Below, piece after piece: positions 29,037-38,431 of a stretch of 64,000 nt of DNA. This stretch comes from an uncultured Bacteroidota bacterium. Its GTDB lineage: Bacteria > Bacteroidota > Bacteroidia > Bacteroidales > WCHB1-69. The DNA lies in assembly GCA_902786595.1 (NCBI GenBank), contig CADADB010000002.1, positions 94,011-158,010 on the forward strand, in the 5' to 3' direction. The first letter of the stretch is position 1; the number at the start of each line of letters is the position of its first letter. The position numbers and the translations under genes are program-made. The notes beneath the pieces are model-generated. The model searched no databases. It was not told the origin of the DNA and worked only from the letters and a program-made list of their open reading frames with translations.

Positions 29037-32000
29037 ATGAAGATAATCAAAACGGCCCTGTTACTGTTGATAACAGGCATTTTCACCATTCCGTTTGCTT
29101 CCGCGCAACGCACGGAGAACTTCAAATCACCGCAGTATGAATACCAGACCGCGGTGGATTTGTTCAACAAGGAGAAGTACGGCTCCGCACAACAATATTT
29201 CAAATATGTCTATGAAAGCACCGACGACAAGCAGCATGACTTGAAAACCAACTCACTGTTCTATCAGGGCGTGTGTGCGGCCAAACTCGACAACCAGGAT
29301 GCCGGCTACCTGCTGCAGTCGTTCATCGACCGCTATCCCGTGCATACCTCCGTGCCGGAAGCGCGCTATTACCTGGGCCGTTTTTATTTCGCCCGCAAGA
29401 ACTACAAGAAGGTGATTGCGCAGTTTGACGAAATCTACGAGTCGGAAATCCAACCCGAAAATGTACAGGAGTATCATTTCAAGAAAGGGTATTCCTATTT
29501 TATGACGGAGGATTACGACAATGCCAAGATGATGTTCCGCAAAGCGCGCGAAGAGGAGGGACCTTACAAGGACCGCAGTCTATACTATCTCGCTTATATG
29601 GCGTATCAGGCCGAACAATACGATGCCGCGCTGGAGGATTTCCTCATCCTGAAGGACAATCCTGAACTAAAAAGCGAAGTTCCTTACTTCCTCACACAGA
29701 TCTATTTCAAAGAGGAACAATACGAAAAGGTGTTGGAGGTGGCTCCTGAAACGGAAATCGTGAAGGATAAAAACCTGGCGCAGGTGGCCCGCTGCAAAGC
29801 CCTGTCCTACTACAACCAAAACCAGTATGAGGAAGCTGCCGAGAATTTCGACAAAATCAAGGATAACAAACTGATAACCCTCGACCGTAACGACTGGTTT
29901 GCGAAAGGATTCACCAACTATCGCGTGCTGAAATACACCGAAGCCATCTCCGATTTCTCCCGCGCCGCCAACGACAAGAACCCAGACGCGATGACCCAGC
30001 AATGCTATTTCCTCATCGCCGACTGCTACATGAAGACGGCCCAGCGCACCCTCGCAGCCCAAAGTTTCAAAGAAGCGTCCAAATATAACTTCGATCCCAC
30101 TATCAAGGAAGAAGCCCTTTTCAACTACGCAAAACTGCAATGCGAGACCTCCACGAGTCCGTTCAATAATGGTATTGAAGCACTGCAGGATTACCTGAAC
30201 CAGTATCCGCATGCCCAGCACAGCGATGAAGCTTCCGAGTATCTGTCCCGAATCTATCTTTCCACCAAGAATTACCAGGCAGCCATCAATTCCATTGAGA
30301 AACTGAAGACTAAAAACCCTTCCATCCTGAAAGCGTATCAGCGATGCACCTTCAACCGCGCTCTTGAATTGATCAACAATAAGAATTATCAGGATGCCCT
30401 CTCTTTGTTGAACAAGACATTGTCTTCCCCGTCGGATAAGAAAATCCACCAAGATGCACTATATTGGAAGGCGGAGGCCCAATACCGTAACGAACAGTAC
30501 AAAGACGCGTACTATTCATTCCAAACTTATCAGGGTTCGGATAGGGCTGCTGCTAATGAGTATTATGTAAATTCTTATTATTCACTTGGTTATGCTGCTC
30601 TGAAATTGAAAAGATACAAGGATGCAGGAAACCAGTTCAAGACTTATCTCAACAAGTCAACCCGTTCTGAAGATTTGGATATTCAGGCAGATGCCTCTGC
30701 CCGTCTGGCGGATTGCTATTTCATGCAGCTCGACCTGCCGAATGCCATCAAGTATTATGACCAGTGTGAACGTTTGGGGCAAGCTAACGCCGACTATGCA
30801 GTCTATCAATTGGCCAAATGTTATGGCTACCAGAAGAACAACAGCAAAAAAATCCAAACCCTGGAGAGACTCTTGAATTCTTATGGTTCATCAAGTTATA
30901 AAGATGATGCGGAGTTTGACTTGGCTGTGACCTATCACACGCAGAATGATTATTCGAGTGCCATTTCCGCCTACAAGAATTTTATCAAAAACCATCCGAA
31001 GAGCCAGCATATCCGTCAGGCGCACACGCGTTTGGCGCAGGCCTACCTGAACAGCGACAACCAGCAGATGGCCATCTCCACCTACAAATATGTGGTGGAA
31101 ACTTTCCCTGGTTCGCAGGAAGCCAAGGACGCCTTGGCCAATTTGGAAACCATCTACACGGAAAACGGCAACACCAGCGAGTTTTTTGACTATGTGCGTT
31201 CCAAGAACATGAACATTTCCGCAGACCGTCAGGATTCCATCGCTTTCAAAGCGGCGGAGACAAAATACAACCGTGGTGACTGCGAGGCCTCCATTGCCGC
31301 TTGCCAGGATTATATCCGCCAGTTCCCGAACGGCTCCTTTGTGGCAAAAGCCCACTTCTACAAGGGAGAATGTGAGTACGGCATGCGTCGCTATGATGAC
31401 GCACTGGCTGACTATGAGGCGATTATCAAGAAATACAAAACGGAATACAATGTGACTGCCTTGCATAAAGCCGCTTCTATATTATATAATGACAAACAAT
31501 ATGCCAAGGCGTTGACCTATTTCAACAAGCTGATGGAGAATACCACGGCGGAAGAGGAAATCATCTATGCCAACAACGGTGCTATGCGGTGCGCCTATTT
31601 CCTGAAGGATTACCGTTCGGCGTTGACCAGTGCCGAGAATATCATCCGCGCCAATCAGCCCGACCAGGATCTGCTTTCGGAGGCATTGCTGATTGCCGGT
31701 AATTCCGCACTGGAACTCAAGGAGATAGAGACGGCGAAGAACTACTATAGCCGGCTTATGCCGAAGGGAAGCAATGACCTTTGCGCCGAGGCCGCCTACC
31801 ATCTGGCCGACATAGCGCTCAATCACGACAAGAACCTCGATGATTGCGAAGCCCGTATCAAAGCCATTCTCGGTAGCGACTACTCTTCCGAATACTGGTA
31901 TGCCAAGACATTCATCCTTTATGGAGATCTTTACAAAGCCAAAGGTAACTACTTCCAAGCCCGCCACACCTACCAAAGTATCGTCGATAACTATGCCGGC

Positions 32001-32060
32001 GAGGACTTGGTGAAATTGGCGCTGGCGAAAATCGCGGAAGTCGATGCACTGGACAAGTAG
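29037..32060 (+). CDS. Large TPR-repeat periplasmic protein
   Basis: The product has 1007 residues from the ATG at 29037 (the longer frame opens at a GTG at 29028). A signal peptide covers about residues 1-24 (ALLLLITGIFTIPFASAQ). The rest is a solenoid of tetratricopeptide repeats, about 20 or more, with the usual pattern of small and aromatic residues: AVDLFNKEKYGSAQQYFKYV, ARYYLGRFYFARKNYKKVIAQFDEI, ALYWKAEAQYRNEQYKDAYYSFQ, HFYKGECEYGMRRYDDALADYEAII. Such proteins are scaffolds for envelope complexes. The gene for an outer-membrane barrel starts 39 bp downstream, and the two are likely partners. The exact complex is not known; gliding or T9SS accessory roles are only possibilities. Confidence 0.85.
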   Translation: MKIIKTALLLLITGIFTIPFASAQRTENFKSPQYEYQTAVDLFNKEKYGSAQQYFKYVYESTDDKQHDLKTNSLFYQGVCAAKLDNQDAGYLLQSFIDRYPVHTSVPEARYYLGRFYFARKNYKKVIAQFDEIYESEIQPENVQEYHFKKGYSYFMTEDYDNAKMMFRKAREEEGPYKDRSLYYLAYMAYQAEQYDAALEDFLILKDNPELKSEVPYFLTQIYFKEEQYEKVLEVAPETEIVKDKNLAQVARCKALSYYNQNQYEEAAENFDKIKDNKLITLDRNDWFAKGFTNYRVLKYTEAISDFSRAANDKNPDAMTQQCYFLIADCYMKTAQRTLAAQSFKEASKYNFDPTIKEEALFNYAKLQCETSTSPFNNGIEALQDYLNQYPHAQHSDEASEYLSRIYLSTKNYQAAINSIEKLKTKNPSILKAYQRCTFNRALELINNKNYQDALSLLNKTLSSPSDKKIHQDALYWKAEAQYRNEQYKDAYYSFQTYQGSDRAAANEYYVNSYYSLGYAALKLKRYKDAGNQFKTYLNKSTRSEDLDIQADASARLADCYFMQLDLPNAIKYYDQCERLGQANADYAVYQLAKCYGYQKNNSKKIQTLERLLNSYGSSSYKDDAEFDLAVTYHTQNDYSSAISAYKNFIKNHPKSQHIRQAHTRLAQAYLNSDNQQMAISTYKYVVETFPGSQEAKDALANLETIYTENGNTSEFFDYVRSKNMNISADRQDSIAFKAAETKYNRGDCEASIAACQDYIRQFPNGSFVAKAHFYKGECEYGMRRYDDALADYEAIIKKYKTEYNVTALHKAASILYNDKQYAKALTYFNKLMENTTAEEEIIYANNGAMRCAYFLKDYRSALTSAENIIRANQPDQDLLSEALLIAGNSALELKEIETAKNYYSRLMPKGSNDLCAEAAYHLADIALNHDKNLDDCEARIKAILGSDYSSEYWYAKTFILYGDLYKAKGNYFQARHTYQSIVDNYAGEDLVKLALAKIAEVDALDK

Positions 32061-32095
32061 TAATTGATAATGGATAATTGATAATTGATAATTGG
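32061..32095 (+). repeat. Heptad tandem array J (TAATTGA)
   Basis: Five units (TAATTGA, TAATGGA, TAATTGA, TAATTGA, TAATTGG) start at the base after the TPR gene stop codon and reach to 5 bp before the start of the barrel gene, filling the whole gap. Confidence 0.88.
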
Positions 32096-32099
32096 AGAG

Positions 32100-34016
32100 A
32101 TGAAAAAGATAACAATATTCGTTTTTTTGGTGTTTTGCGCTAGTTTTTTGCGGGCGCAGGTGGTGGATTCGGCACAATTGCTGATCAAATATGTGCCGAA
32201 GCTGGCCAATTCCAACAAAATCAACCAACAGGCCGTGTTGAAGGATACAGTGGTGAGCGAGCAGATGGAGTTCAACTACGTTGTGGCTCCCAACAAGCCC
32301 TCCCTGGAGTTCCAACCTGGCGAAATGCAGGTGGGCAAGCTCAACCCCGAAATCAAGGAACGCTATTACCGAAACTACCTCAAACTCGGTTTTGGATATC
32401 CGATCACACCCTTGGCGGAGCTATCGATGCATAATTGCCAAAACCCGAAATACTCATACGGGCTTAATTTCCATCACTTCTCTTCGTGGGCAAACCCCAT
32501 AGGAAAAGAGCAGAAAAAATACGCATACGCACCCACAAGTGATACGCGCATACACCTTTTCTTCAACCGAATCTTCAAGAATCACACGCTCTATTCTTCC
32601 GTTGGCTATAACCACGAGCTGGCCAACCTTTACGGTTTTTCGACGGATTGGATATGTCCGGAACTTTATGCGAACAGGGATTACTATTACAGCAAAGAAT
32701 ATCGTGACAGCATCAAGAACAATTTCAACCATGTGCATGCGGAGATTGGTTTGCGCTCCAATTTCACGGAGGAGGAGAAGCGTCTGAAGGAGGACGTGCG
32801 GCTCAATTATGATTTTCTGCACACCTATTGGAAAAATATGGAGCACGGGGTTGGAGTGCATGCCATGTTGGGGTATGATGCCAAATTCTTGAAAATCTCG
32901 GGCTTCCAACACTATCAAGTGGATCTCGGGCTCGATTATTTCAACAATGTATGGAGCGACAGCATCCCTATGGGTACCGATGGCAGCTTGTTGAAACGCC
33001 GTGCCAGCAATAGCTTCATGTTTGAAATCAAGCCCACCATGCGATTCAGTATCCGAGAGTATCACCTGTTGGTGGGAGTCGGGGTGCCGGTCCTCAACCA
33101 GTTCAACAAGACGCAATGTCCTGTTTATCCGGTGGCGGAACTGCAGATGGGACTCATTCGCGGAGTGCTGAACCTCTATGTGGGTGTGGACGGCAAGAGC
33201 GAATACACTTCGTTGAAAAAGCTGCTATACGAAAACCCTTATGTGAAGCCAAATCTGGACACGCTGCGCTTCACCAAGTGCCAGATCAGCATCTACGGCG
33301 GAGTCAAAGGGAAAATCACCGACAAATTGAATTACCACGTGTCAGCGAGATACTCTTACCGCCGCGACATGCCGTTCTTCATGCTCGACACGGCCAGTCT
33401 GCTCAAGAACCGCTTTGATGTGGTGTATGCTAAAAAAGGCACGGAGTTGGACGTGAACGCCAACTTGAGCTGGGAGGCCATCAATCACCTCTACCTGACC
33501 TTGAACGCCCGCTACCATGATTTCTTCTTCCTCGAAGACTACGACTGGTTCGGCTCTGACGCTATCACTGGTGGCAAACCGCTCTATATCCCGCGTTGGG
33601 AGATCGGCTTCGAGGGCAAGTATATCCTGAAAAACCGCTTCATCATCACCGCGAACGCGAGAGTGGGCTTCAACCGCTGGGCCGTGGTTCCCAAATGTGT
33701 GGCGGTTATGAATGAGGACGGTAGTGGTAATATCCATCAGATAGAATATACTCTGGAGAACGATATTCGCAAGAATCCTGACGGTACAAAGAGTTCCGTC
33801 AAGCCGGTCCTGAACTTCGGTGTCGGCTTTGAATATTTGATTAACAAGCAGTTCACCGCATTTGCGCAGATTAACAACATTGGCCATCAGTTTGCCACCA
33901 ATTATTACGGTTTCAACAATTTCGGTATCAATGCCATTGTCGGTATTACCTATTCGTTTGGTAATGAAGCAATTAAGGTTATAAAGAAAAAATCCGCTAC
34001 CAGTCAAAAGATGTAA
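32100..34016 (+). CDS. Outer-membrane beta-barrel protein, TonB-receptor-like without plug
   Basis: The product has 638 residues from the ATG at 32100 (the longer frame opens with a TTG inside the heptad array). A signal peptide ends near FLRAQ. There is no carboxypeptidase-like or plug domain; from about residue 75 on, alternating amphipathic strands appear (LKLGFGYPITPLAELSMHN, YSSVGYNHELANLYGF, HAEIGLRSNFTEE, AFAQINNIGHQFATNYYGF, NAIVGITYSFG), typical of a large outer-membrane barrel. It resembles the C-terminal part of TonB receptors and is probably a porin-like or scaffold barrel. It follows the TPR protein and is translationally coupled by a one-base overlap (TAATG) to the lipoprotein gene downstream. 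Confidence 0.8.
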   Translation: MKKITIFVFLVFCASFLRAQVVDSAQLLIKYVPKLANSNKINQQAVLKDTVVSEQMEFNYVVAPNKPSLEFQPGEMQVGKLNPEIKERYYRNYLKLGFGYPITPLAELSMHNCQNPKYSYGLNFHHFSSWANPIGKEQKKYAYAPTSDTRIHLFFNRIFKNHTLYSSVGYNHELANLYGFSTDWICPELYANRDYYYSKEYRDSIKNNFNHVHAEIGLRSNFTEEEKRLKEDVRLNYDFLHTYWKNMEHGVGVHAMLGYDAKFLKISGFQHYQVDLGLDYFNNVWSDSIPMGTDGSLLKRRASNSFMFEIKPTMRFSIREYHLLVGVGVPVLNQFNKTQCPVYPVAELQMGLIRGVLNLYVGVDGKSEYTSLKKLLYENPYVKPNLDTLRFTKCQISIYGGVKGKITDKLNYHVSARYSYRRDMPFFMLDTASLLKNRFDVVYAKKGTELDVNANLSWEAINHLYLTLNARYHDFFFLEDYDWFGSDAITGGKPLYIPRWEIGFEGKYILKNRFIITANARVGFNRWAVVPKCVAVMNEDGSGNIHQIEYTLENDIRKNPDGTKSSVKPVLNFGVGFEYLINKQFTAFAQINNIGHQFATNYYGFNNFGINAIVGITYSFGNEAIKVIKKKSATSQKM

Positions 34017-34441
34017 TGAAGACACACAAGTCACTTATTATCATACTTCTGTTGACAGTTCTGTTTACATCCTGTCACAATCACTACCATCCTACCATTC
34101 CGTACAAGAAGGTGGATTTCACCATCTATCCAAATGATGTAATGTATTACAGATTAAATACATACGGAGGGTATGAGTATTTTACCGGTGGGGTGAGCGG
34201 AATAGTGGTGTATCGGTTGGATGAGTGGACGTTTATGGCATACGATCGTTCCTGCACCTACGATTGGGAGGATAACACTTCCTGGATATGGGTTCATCCG
34301 AACGGCATCATGTTGATTGATTCAGTATGCGGTTCCACCTATAACATTTTGGACGGGAATGTCATTACCGGTCCGGCCATTTGGCCGTTGTACCAATACA
34401 AAACCCGCTATGACGGAGTGCGCTTGCGCGTGTATAATTAG
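34016..34441 (+). CDS. Small lipoprotein of unknown function with a possible Rieske-like fold
   Basis: A lipoprotein of 141 residues: a hydrophobic N-terminus (SLIIILLLTVLFTSC) ends in a lipobox Cys at about residue 20. The remainder is beta-rich: YYRLNTYGGYEYFTGGVSGIVVYRLDEWTFMAYDRSCTYDW and VHPNGIMLIDSVCGSTYNILDGNVITGPAIWPLYQYKTRYDG. This order, with two single Cys and no C-x-H pairs, recalls Rieske-fold lipoproteins that lack the [2Fe-2S] ligands; this is a fold guess only. The ATG overlaps the stop codon of the barrel gene by one base, so the TPR protein, barrel and lipoprotein look like one operon. Confidence 0.72.
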   Translation: MKTHKSLIIILLLTVLFTSCHNHYHPTIPYKKVDFTIYPNDVMYYRLNTYGGYEYFTGGVSGIVVYRLDEWTFMAYDRSCTYDWEDNTSWIWVHPNGIMLIDSVCGSTYNILDGNVITGPAIWPLYQYKTRYDGVRLRVYN

Positions 34442-34463
34442 ACCTATTTATTTGAGTGGCAAT

Positions 34464-34500
34464 AATATTAAGGGGGCGAATAATTCGTCCCCTTAATATT
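34464..34500. repeat. GGGGCGAAT palindrome, copy 2, terminator-like
   Basis: A 37-nt inverted repeat: AATATTAAGGGG with CCCCTTAATATT, and an inner GCGAA/TTCGT pair. The GGGGCGAA core matches the element at 28903-28928. It stands 22 bp after the lipoprotein stop codon and may terminate that operon. Confidence 0.82.
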
Positions 34501-34569
34501 TATAGTATATATATTTATCATGGTTGCGATTTTTTTTTGATTATACAGAATCCGTATTGAAAAATTTTA

Positions 34570-34577
34570 TATTTTTG
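34570..34577 (+). promoter_or_regulatory. -7 box TATTTTTG for the TonB receptor operon
   Basis: TAnnTTTG 47 bp upstream of the receptor ATG. Confidence 0.72.
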
Positions 34578-34624
34578 CAAGCTTATTATATAGTGGATAA
34601 TAGTTTTATGTTTAATATAAATTA

Positions 34625-37600
34625 ATGGCTATGATTAAAAAATTACTCGCAACTTTAGGAGTAATCATCCTGTTCGTTAGTGCGGCATTCTCACAGAGCC
34701 AGATCAAAGGTAAAGTGACAGACCAGACGAATTCGCCATTGGCTTATACCAGGGTGTTTCTGAAGGTCGGTGACCGTGTCGTGAACATGGCAACCGCCGA
34801 TGACAAGGGTGATTATGCAATGTTCAACATTGAGGCCGGAACGTATGACTTGGTGGCCGACGCAGTGATGGTCAACAAAACGATGACCAAATCCAACGTC
34901 ACGGTGCCTTCCAATCAGGTCGTGTTCGAAAACTTTGTGATCGACCTTACCACGGACGTGGATGAGGTTGTGATCACGTGGGAGCCCCCTGTGTTCTCCC
35001 AGGATAACACGACATCCGCCAGCCGTATGTCCGGTGACAACATCCGTACGACGCCTGGTCGTTCCGTGACCAGCGCATTGGCAAACCTCGAGGGCGTCTC
35101 CTCTGTGGATGGTGCCATGACCAGTGTCCGTGGTAACCGTTCCGATGGTCAACAGACCATCGTCGATGGTATGCGCGTCCGCGGTGGTAGCGGTGTCTCC
35201 ATGTCCTCTATCGAGGAGGTCCAATTGATCCAAGGCGGTGTGCCGGCAGAATACGGTGACGGTACCTCCTTCACGGTGATCACCACCAAGCAAGCCCCCA
35301 AGGACTTCCACGGTTCCTTGGAATTGCGCGGATCCATTGACGGTTACAACAACTTCTTGGTTGCTGCGACAGTCACCGGTCCCCTGTTGAAGGGCAAGAC
35401 CAAAAACGATCCTACCCGTATCGGTTTCTTGTTCAGCGGTGAGATTTCCTACACCCATGACGGATCCCCCGCCCGCGGAGGCACATGGGTGGCCAACGAT
35501 GAAACGTTGGAGGCCATCATCGCCAAACCTCTTCGTTACAGCACATCGGAATACGGTGTCTATTATCAGGAGGCCGCTTATCTTACCAGCGAGTCTTTCC
35601 ACAAAGAACGCGTCAGAAAAAATGCCGGCTATTGGGATTATCTCGGTCAGCTGAAGTTTGACTTCATCATGGGCAAACGCCACAACATGAAATTGTCCCT
35701 CAGCGGTTCTTACGAATATGATAAGGGAAAATCCTGGGGTACCACCTATGCTTTGTTTGATGGCGACAACAACCCGATTTCCCAATCCAGCAATACCCGT
35801 GTGAGCGCTCGTTTCAACCATCGTGTTGTTTCCGACACCACCGGTAAGGCAACCCTCAAGAACTTGATGTATGACATTAACGCTTCTTATACGCATGTCA
35901 ATAGCTTGTCATACGCTGCCCACCATGCCGATCGTCTCTTTGAGTATGGTTATGTGGGTCAGTTCACTACCAATAAGGCAAAAGGTTATGAATATCATGA
36001 CGAATTGATTATTAAGGACTCCGTTAATGGTGACATAGAACTTCATGATGTTCAGGAATTCAATGGTTGGTATGACTCTGTGGTCACTTTCAAAATCAAT
36101 CCCGATTATAATGTGAACCCGATCCTGTCTCAATACACTTTGAATTTCCTTGAAGAGTTCCCTATGGAGAGCATCCGTGAGTTTCTCGGTTCAACACCTT
36201 ACGACTTGGTCCTTTACCAACAACTGGGTGCTTTGAGAAATGGTGATAGCCCTGATCTTATTTACTCTATGTATTATTCTCCCGGTACTGTGCTGGGTGG
36301 TTACAGCAGATCTTCTATGGATCAGATCGGTTTGAAAGCCAGCATCTCCATGAACATCAAAGACCATGAGTTGAAATTCGGTTATGACTTTGAAAAGTTG
36401 ACCTATCGTGGTTATGGCATCGCCCCTACCGCATTGTGGACTTTGATGCGTAGCGAAGCCAACTCCCACATTACCGAGTTGGATAAGGATAATCCTATTA
36501 TCACCTACGGTGATGAGTACATTTATGTGGACTATAACCGTTTGATCGACCTTGACAACCAATCAGTGTTCGACAGAAACCTGCGTTCTCACCTCGGTTT
36601 GAATCCCAACGGCGATGATTGGATTGACATCGACAACTTGGCTCCCAACACGTTCAGCGTGGATATGTTCTCCGCTGAAGAGTTGCTCCTGGGTACTTCT
36701 TCCGGCACAAGCCCGCTGGTCAGCTATTATGGTTATGACTACACTGGTAAGAAATATAACAAGAAAACCACCATTGACGACTTCTTCAACAATGTCGAGA
36801 ATGGTCAGAAAACTTATAACATCGGTGCTTACGAACCTATCTATATGGCTTTCTATATCCAAGATAAGTTCGCCATCAACTCCCTCTTGTTCAACGTTGG
36901 TTTGCGTGTTGACCGTTTCGACGCCAACCAGTCTGTGCTGAAGGATCCTTATTTGTTCCGTGAAGCTTACACTGTCGGTGATTTGAAACAGTTGAACAAC
37001 AATCTGAGATTTGCCGGCAACGCCACGGATGAGTGGGTGGTCTATTATTCCGGCAATGACGTTTATATGAGCGAGGCCGACATCAGCAGCGGTGAGATCA
37101 ACACCCAGTCAATCGTGGGTTACCGTTATAAAGACACTTGGTACAACGCTTCAGGTGCTGAAGTCACCAACCCTGAAAAAGACCTCTCCCTGAACGTGAA
37201 CGGACCTATCCTCAAGAACGAGATTGACCAAATCAACTCCATCACGAAGGTGGAATCCGGCGCTTTCACAGACTACAAAGCTCAATGGTCAGTGATGCCT
37301 CGTATCTCCTTCTCCTTCCCTGTGAATGACAACTCTCTGTTCTATGCACACTATAACATCATCACTTCCCGTCCTACCAACTTGCAGATTTCCCCGGTTG
37401 ACTACCTGTTTATCTCCAAACGTAATTCAGCTGGCGATATCATCAACAACCCGAACATGAAACCGCAACAGAGTATCGACTATGAAATCGGTTTCCGTCA
37501 GAAGATTGGTGCGAAATCCGCTATCAGTATCAGTGCTTATTATTCTGAGAAACGTAACCAGATCCAAGCTTACCGCTTCTCTGGCGCATATCCGAACACC

Positions 37601-38407
37601 TATTATTCTTATCAGAACATAGACTTCGGTACCGTTCAAGGTTTCACATTCTCTTACAGAATGAACAGAACCAAGAACATCACCCTTTCTGCTAACTACA
37701 CCTTGCAGTTCGCAAAAGGTACGGGTTCCAGCAGCCAATCACAGTTGGCAATCCTGCAAGCTGGTCAGCCGAACTTGCGTACTCTGACAAACTTGAGCTT
37801 TGACCAACGTCACAGAATCGGTGTCAACTTCGACTACCGTTTCGAGAGCGGTGTCAACTATGACGGTCCGACCACCGAAAAGATGGTTATCGTTGACGGT
37901 AAGGAAACCGTCAAGACTATCGAATGGTTGGCCAACACGGGCTTCTCATTGTTGTTCTCTGCTGCTTCCGGTACTCCTTACACCCGTTCCAGCACACCTT
38001 ACTCCAACATTGTTGCAGGTACTACCTCTACACTTTCTGGTACCATCAACGGTTCCAACATGCCTTGGCAGTATCAATGTGACTTGCGTATCGACAAGTC
38101 CTTCATGTTCAACTTCAACAAGAACAAGAAAGACGAGAACGGCAAGGCAAAAGCTGCCAAGATCGGTTATGTTACCATCTATGTTGATATCCAGAACCTG
38201 TTCAACTTCAAAAATATTATTTCTGTGTATGACTACACCGGCAATGCCGATGACGATGGTTATCTGTCAGCTGCTGCATACCAACAACAGATCAACTCCC
38301 AAATCTATGTTCCTTCTTACGTTGATTACTATTTGATGAGAGTGCAGAACCCGTATAACTATAGTCGTCCGTTCCGTGCAAGCTTAGGTATTCAATTCGG
38401 CTTTTAA
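34625..38407 (+). CDS. TonB-dependent receptor with carboxypeptidase-like N-domain
   Basis: An outer-membrane receptor of 1260 residues. A signal peptide covers about residues 1-25. A carboxypeptidase regulatory-like domain follows (IKGKVTDQTNSPLAYTRVFLKVGDR ... FENFVIDLTTDVDEVVI, residues 26-120), then a plug domain with RTTPGRSVTSALANLEGVSSVDGAMTSVRGNRSDGQQTIVDGMRVRGG and IEEVQLIQGGVPAEYG, and a long beta-barrel ending in RPFRASLGIQFGF. It lacks a SusD partner downstream. Instead the next genes code for a 1573-residue secreted protein and a PorV-like protein, the same strand, 24- and 27-bp gaps. The barrel is unusually long, with extended loops. The substrate is unknown. The start is ATG 34625 or, equally likely, ATG 34631. 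Confidence 0.88.
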   Translation: MAMIKKLLATLGVIILFVSAAFSQSQIKGKVTDQTNSPLAYTRVFLKVGDRVVNMATADDKGDYAMFNIEAGTYDLVADAVMVNKTMTKSNVTVPSNQVVFENFVIDLTTDVDEVVITWEPPVFSQDNTTSASRMSGDNIRTTPGRSVTSALANLEGVSSVDGAMTSVRGNRSDGQQTIVDGMRVRGGSGVSMSSIEEVQLIQGGVPAEYGDGTSFTVITTKQAPKDFHGSLELRGSIDGYNNFLVAATVTGPLLKGKTKNDPTRIGFLFSGEISYTHDGSPARGGTWVANDETLEAIIAKPLRYSTSEYGVYYQEAAYLTSESFHKERVRKNAGYWDYLGQLKFDFIMGKRHNMKLSLSGSYEYDKGKSWGTTYALFDGDNNPISQSSNTRVSARFNHRVVSDTTGKATLKNLMYDINASYTHVNSLSYAAHHADRLFEYGYVGQFTTNKAKGYEYHDELIIKDSVNGDIELHDVQEFNGWYDSVVTFKINPDYNVNPILSQYTLNFLEEFPMESIREFLGSTPYDLVLYQQLGALRNGDSPDLIYSMYYSPGTVLGGYSRSSMDQIGLKASISMNIKDHELKFGYDFEKLTYRGYGIAPTALWTLMRSEANSHITELDKDNPIITYGDEYIYVDYNRLIDLDNQSVFDRNLRSHLGLNPNGDDWIDIDNLAPNTFSVDMFSAEELLLGTSSGTSPLVSYYGYDYTGKKYNKKTTIDDFFNNVENGQKTYNIGAYEPIYMAFYIQDKFAINSLLFNVGLRVDRFDANQSVLKDPYLFREAYTVGDLKQLNNNLRFAGNATDEWVVYYSGNDVYMSEADISSGEINTQSIVGYRYKDTWYNASGAEVTNPEKDLSLNVNGPILKNEIDQINSITKVESGAFTDYKAQWSVMPRISFSFPVNDNSLFYAHYNIITSRPTNLQISPVDYLFISKRNSAGDIINNPNMKPQQSIDYEIGFRQKIGAKSAISISAYYSEKRNQIQAYRFSGAYPNTYYSYQNIDFGTVQGFTFSYRMNRTKNITLSANYTLQFAKGTGSSSQSQLAILQAGQPNLRTLTNLSFDQRHRIGVNFDYRFESGVNYDGPTTEKMVIVDGKETVKTIEWLANTGFSLLFSAASGTPYTRSSTPYSNIVAGTTSTLSGTINGSNMPWQYQCDLRIDKSFMFNFNKNKKDENGKAKAAKIGYVTIYVDIQNLFNFKNIISVYDYTGNADDDGYLSAAAYQQQINSQIYVPSYVDYYLMRVQNPYNYSRPFRASLGIQFGF

Positions 38408-38431
38408 TCATTAGAAAAAAATAATAGGTAT

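Noticed and set aside
34016-34441. A Rieske [2Fe-2S] protein
   Set aside because: The fold order is reminiscent, but the two Cys-x-His ligand pairs are missing, so no cluster can be claimed.
34691-35896. Minus-strand open frame of 401 codons across the TonB receptor
   Set aside because: Antisense to the receptor's N-domain and plug, which are conserved; its product is low in pattern.
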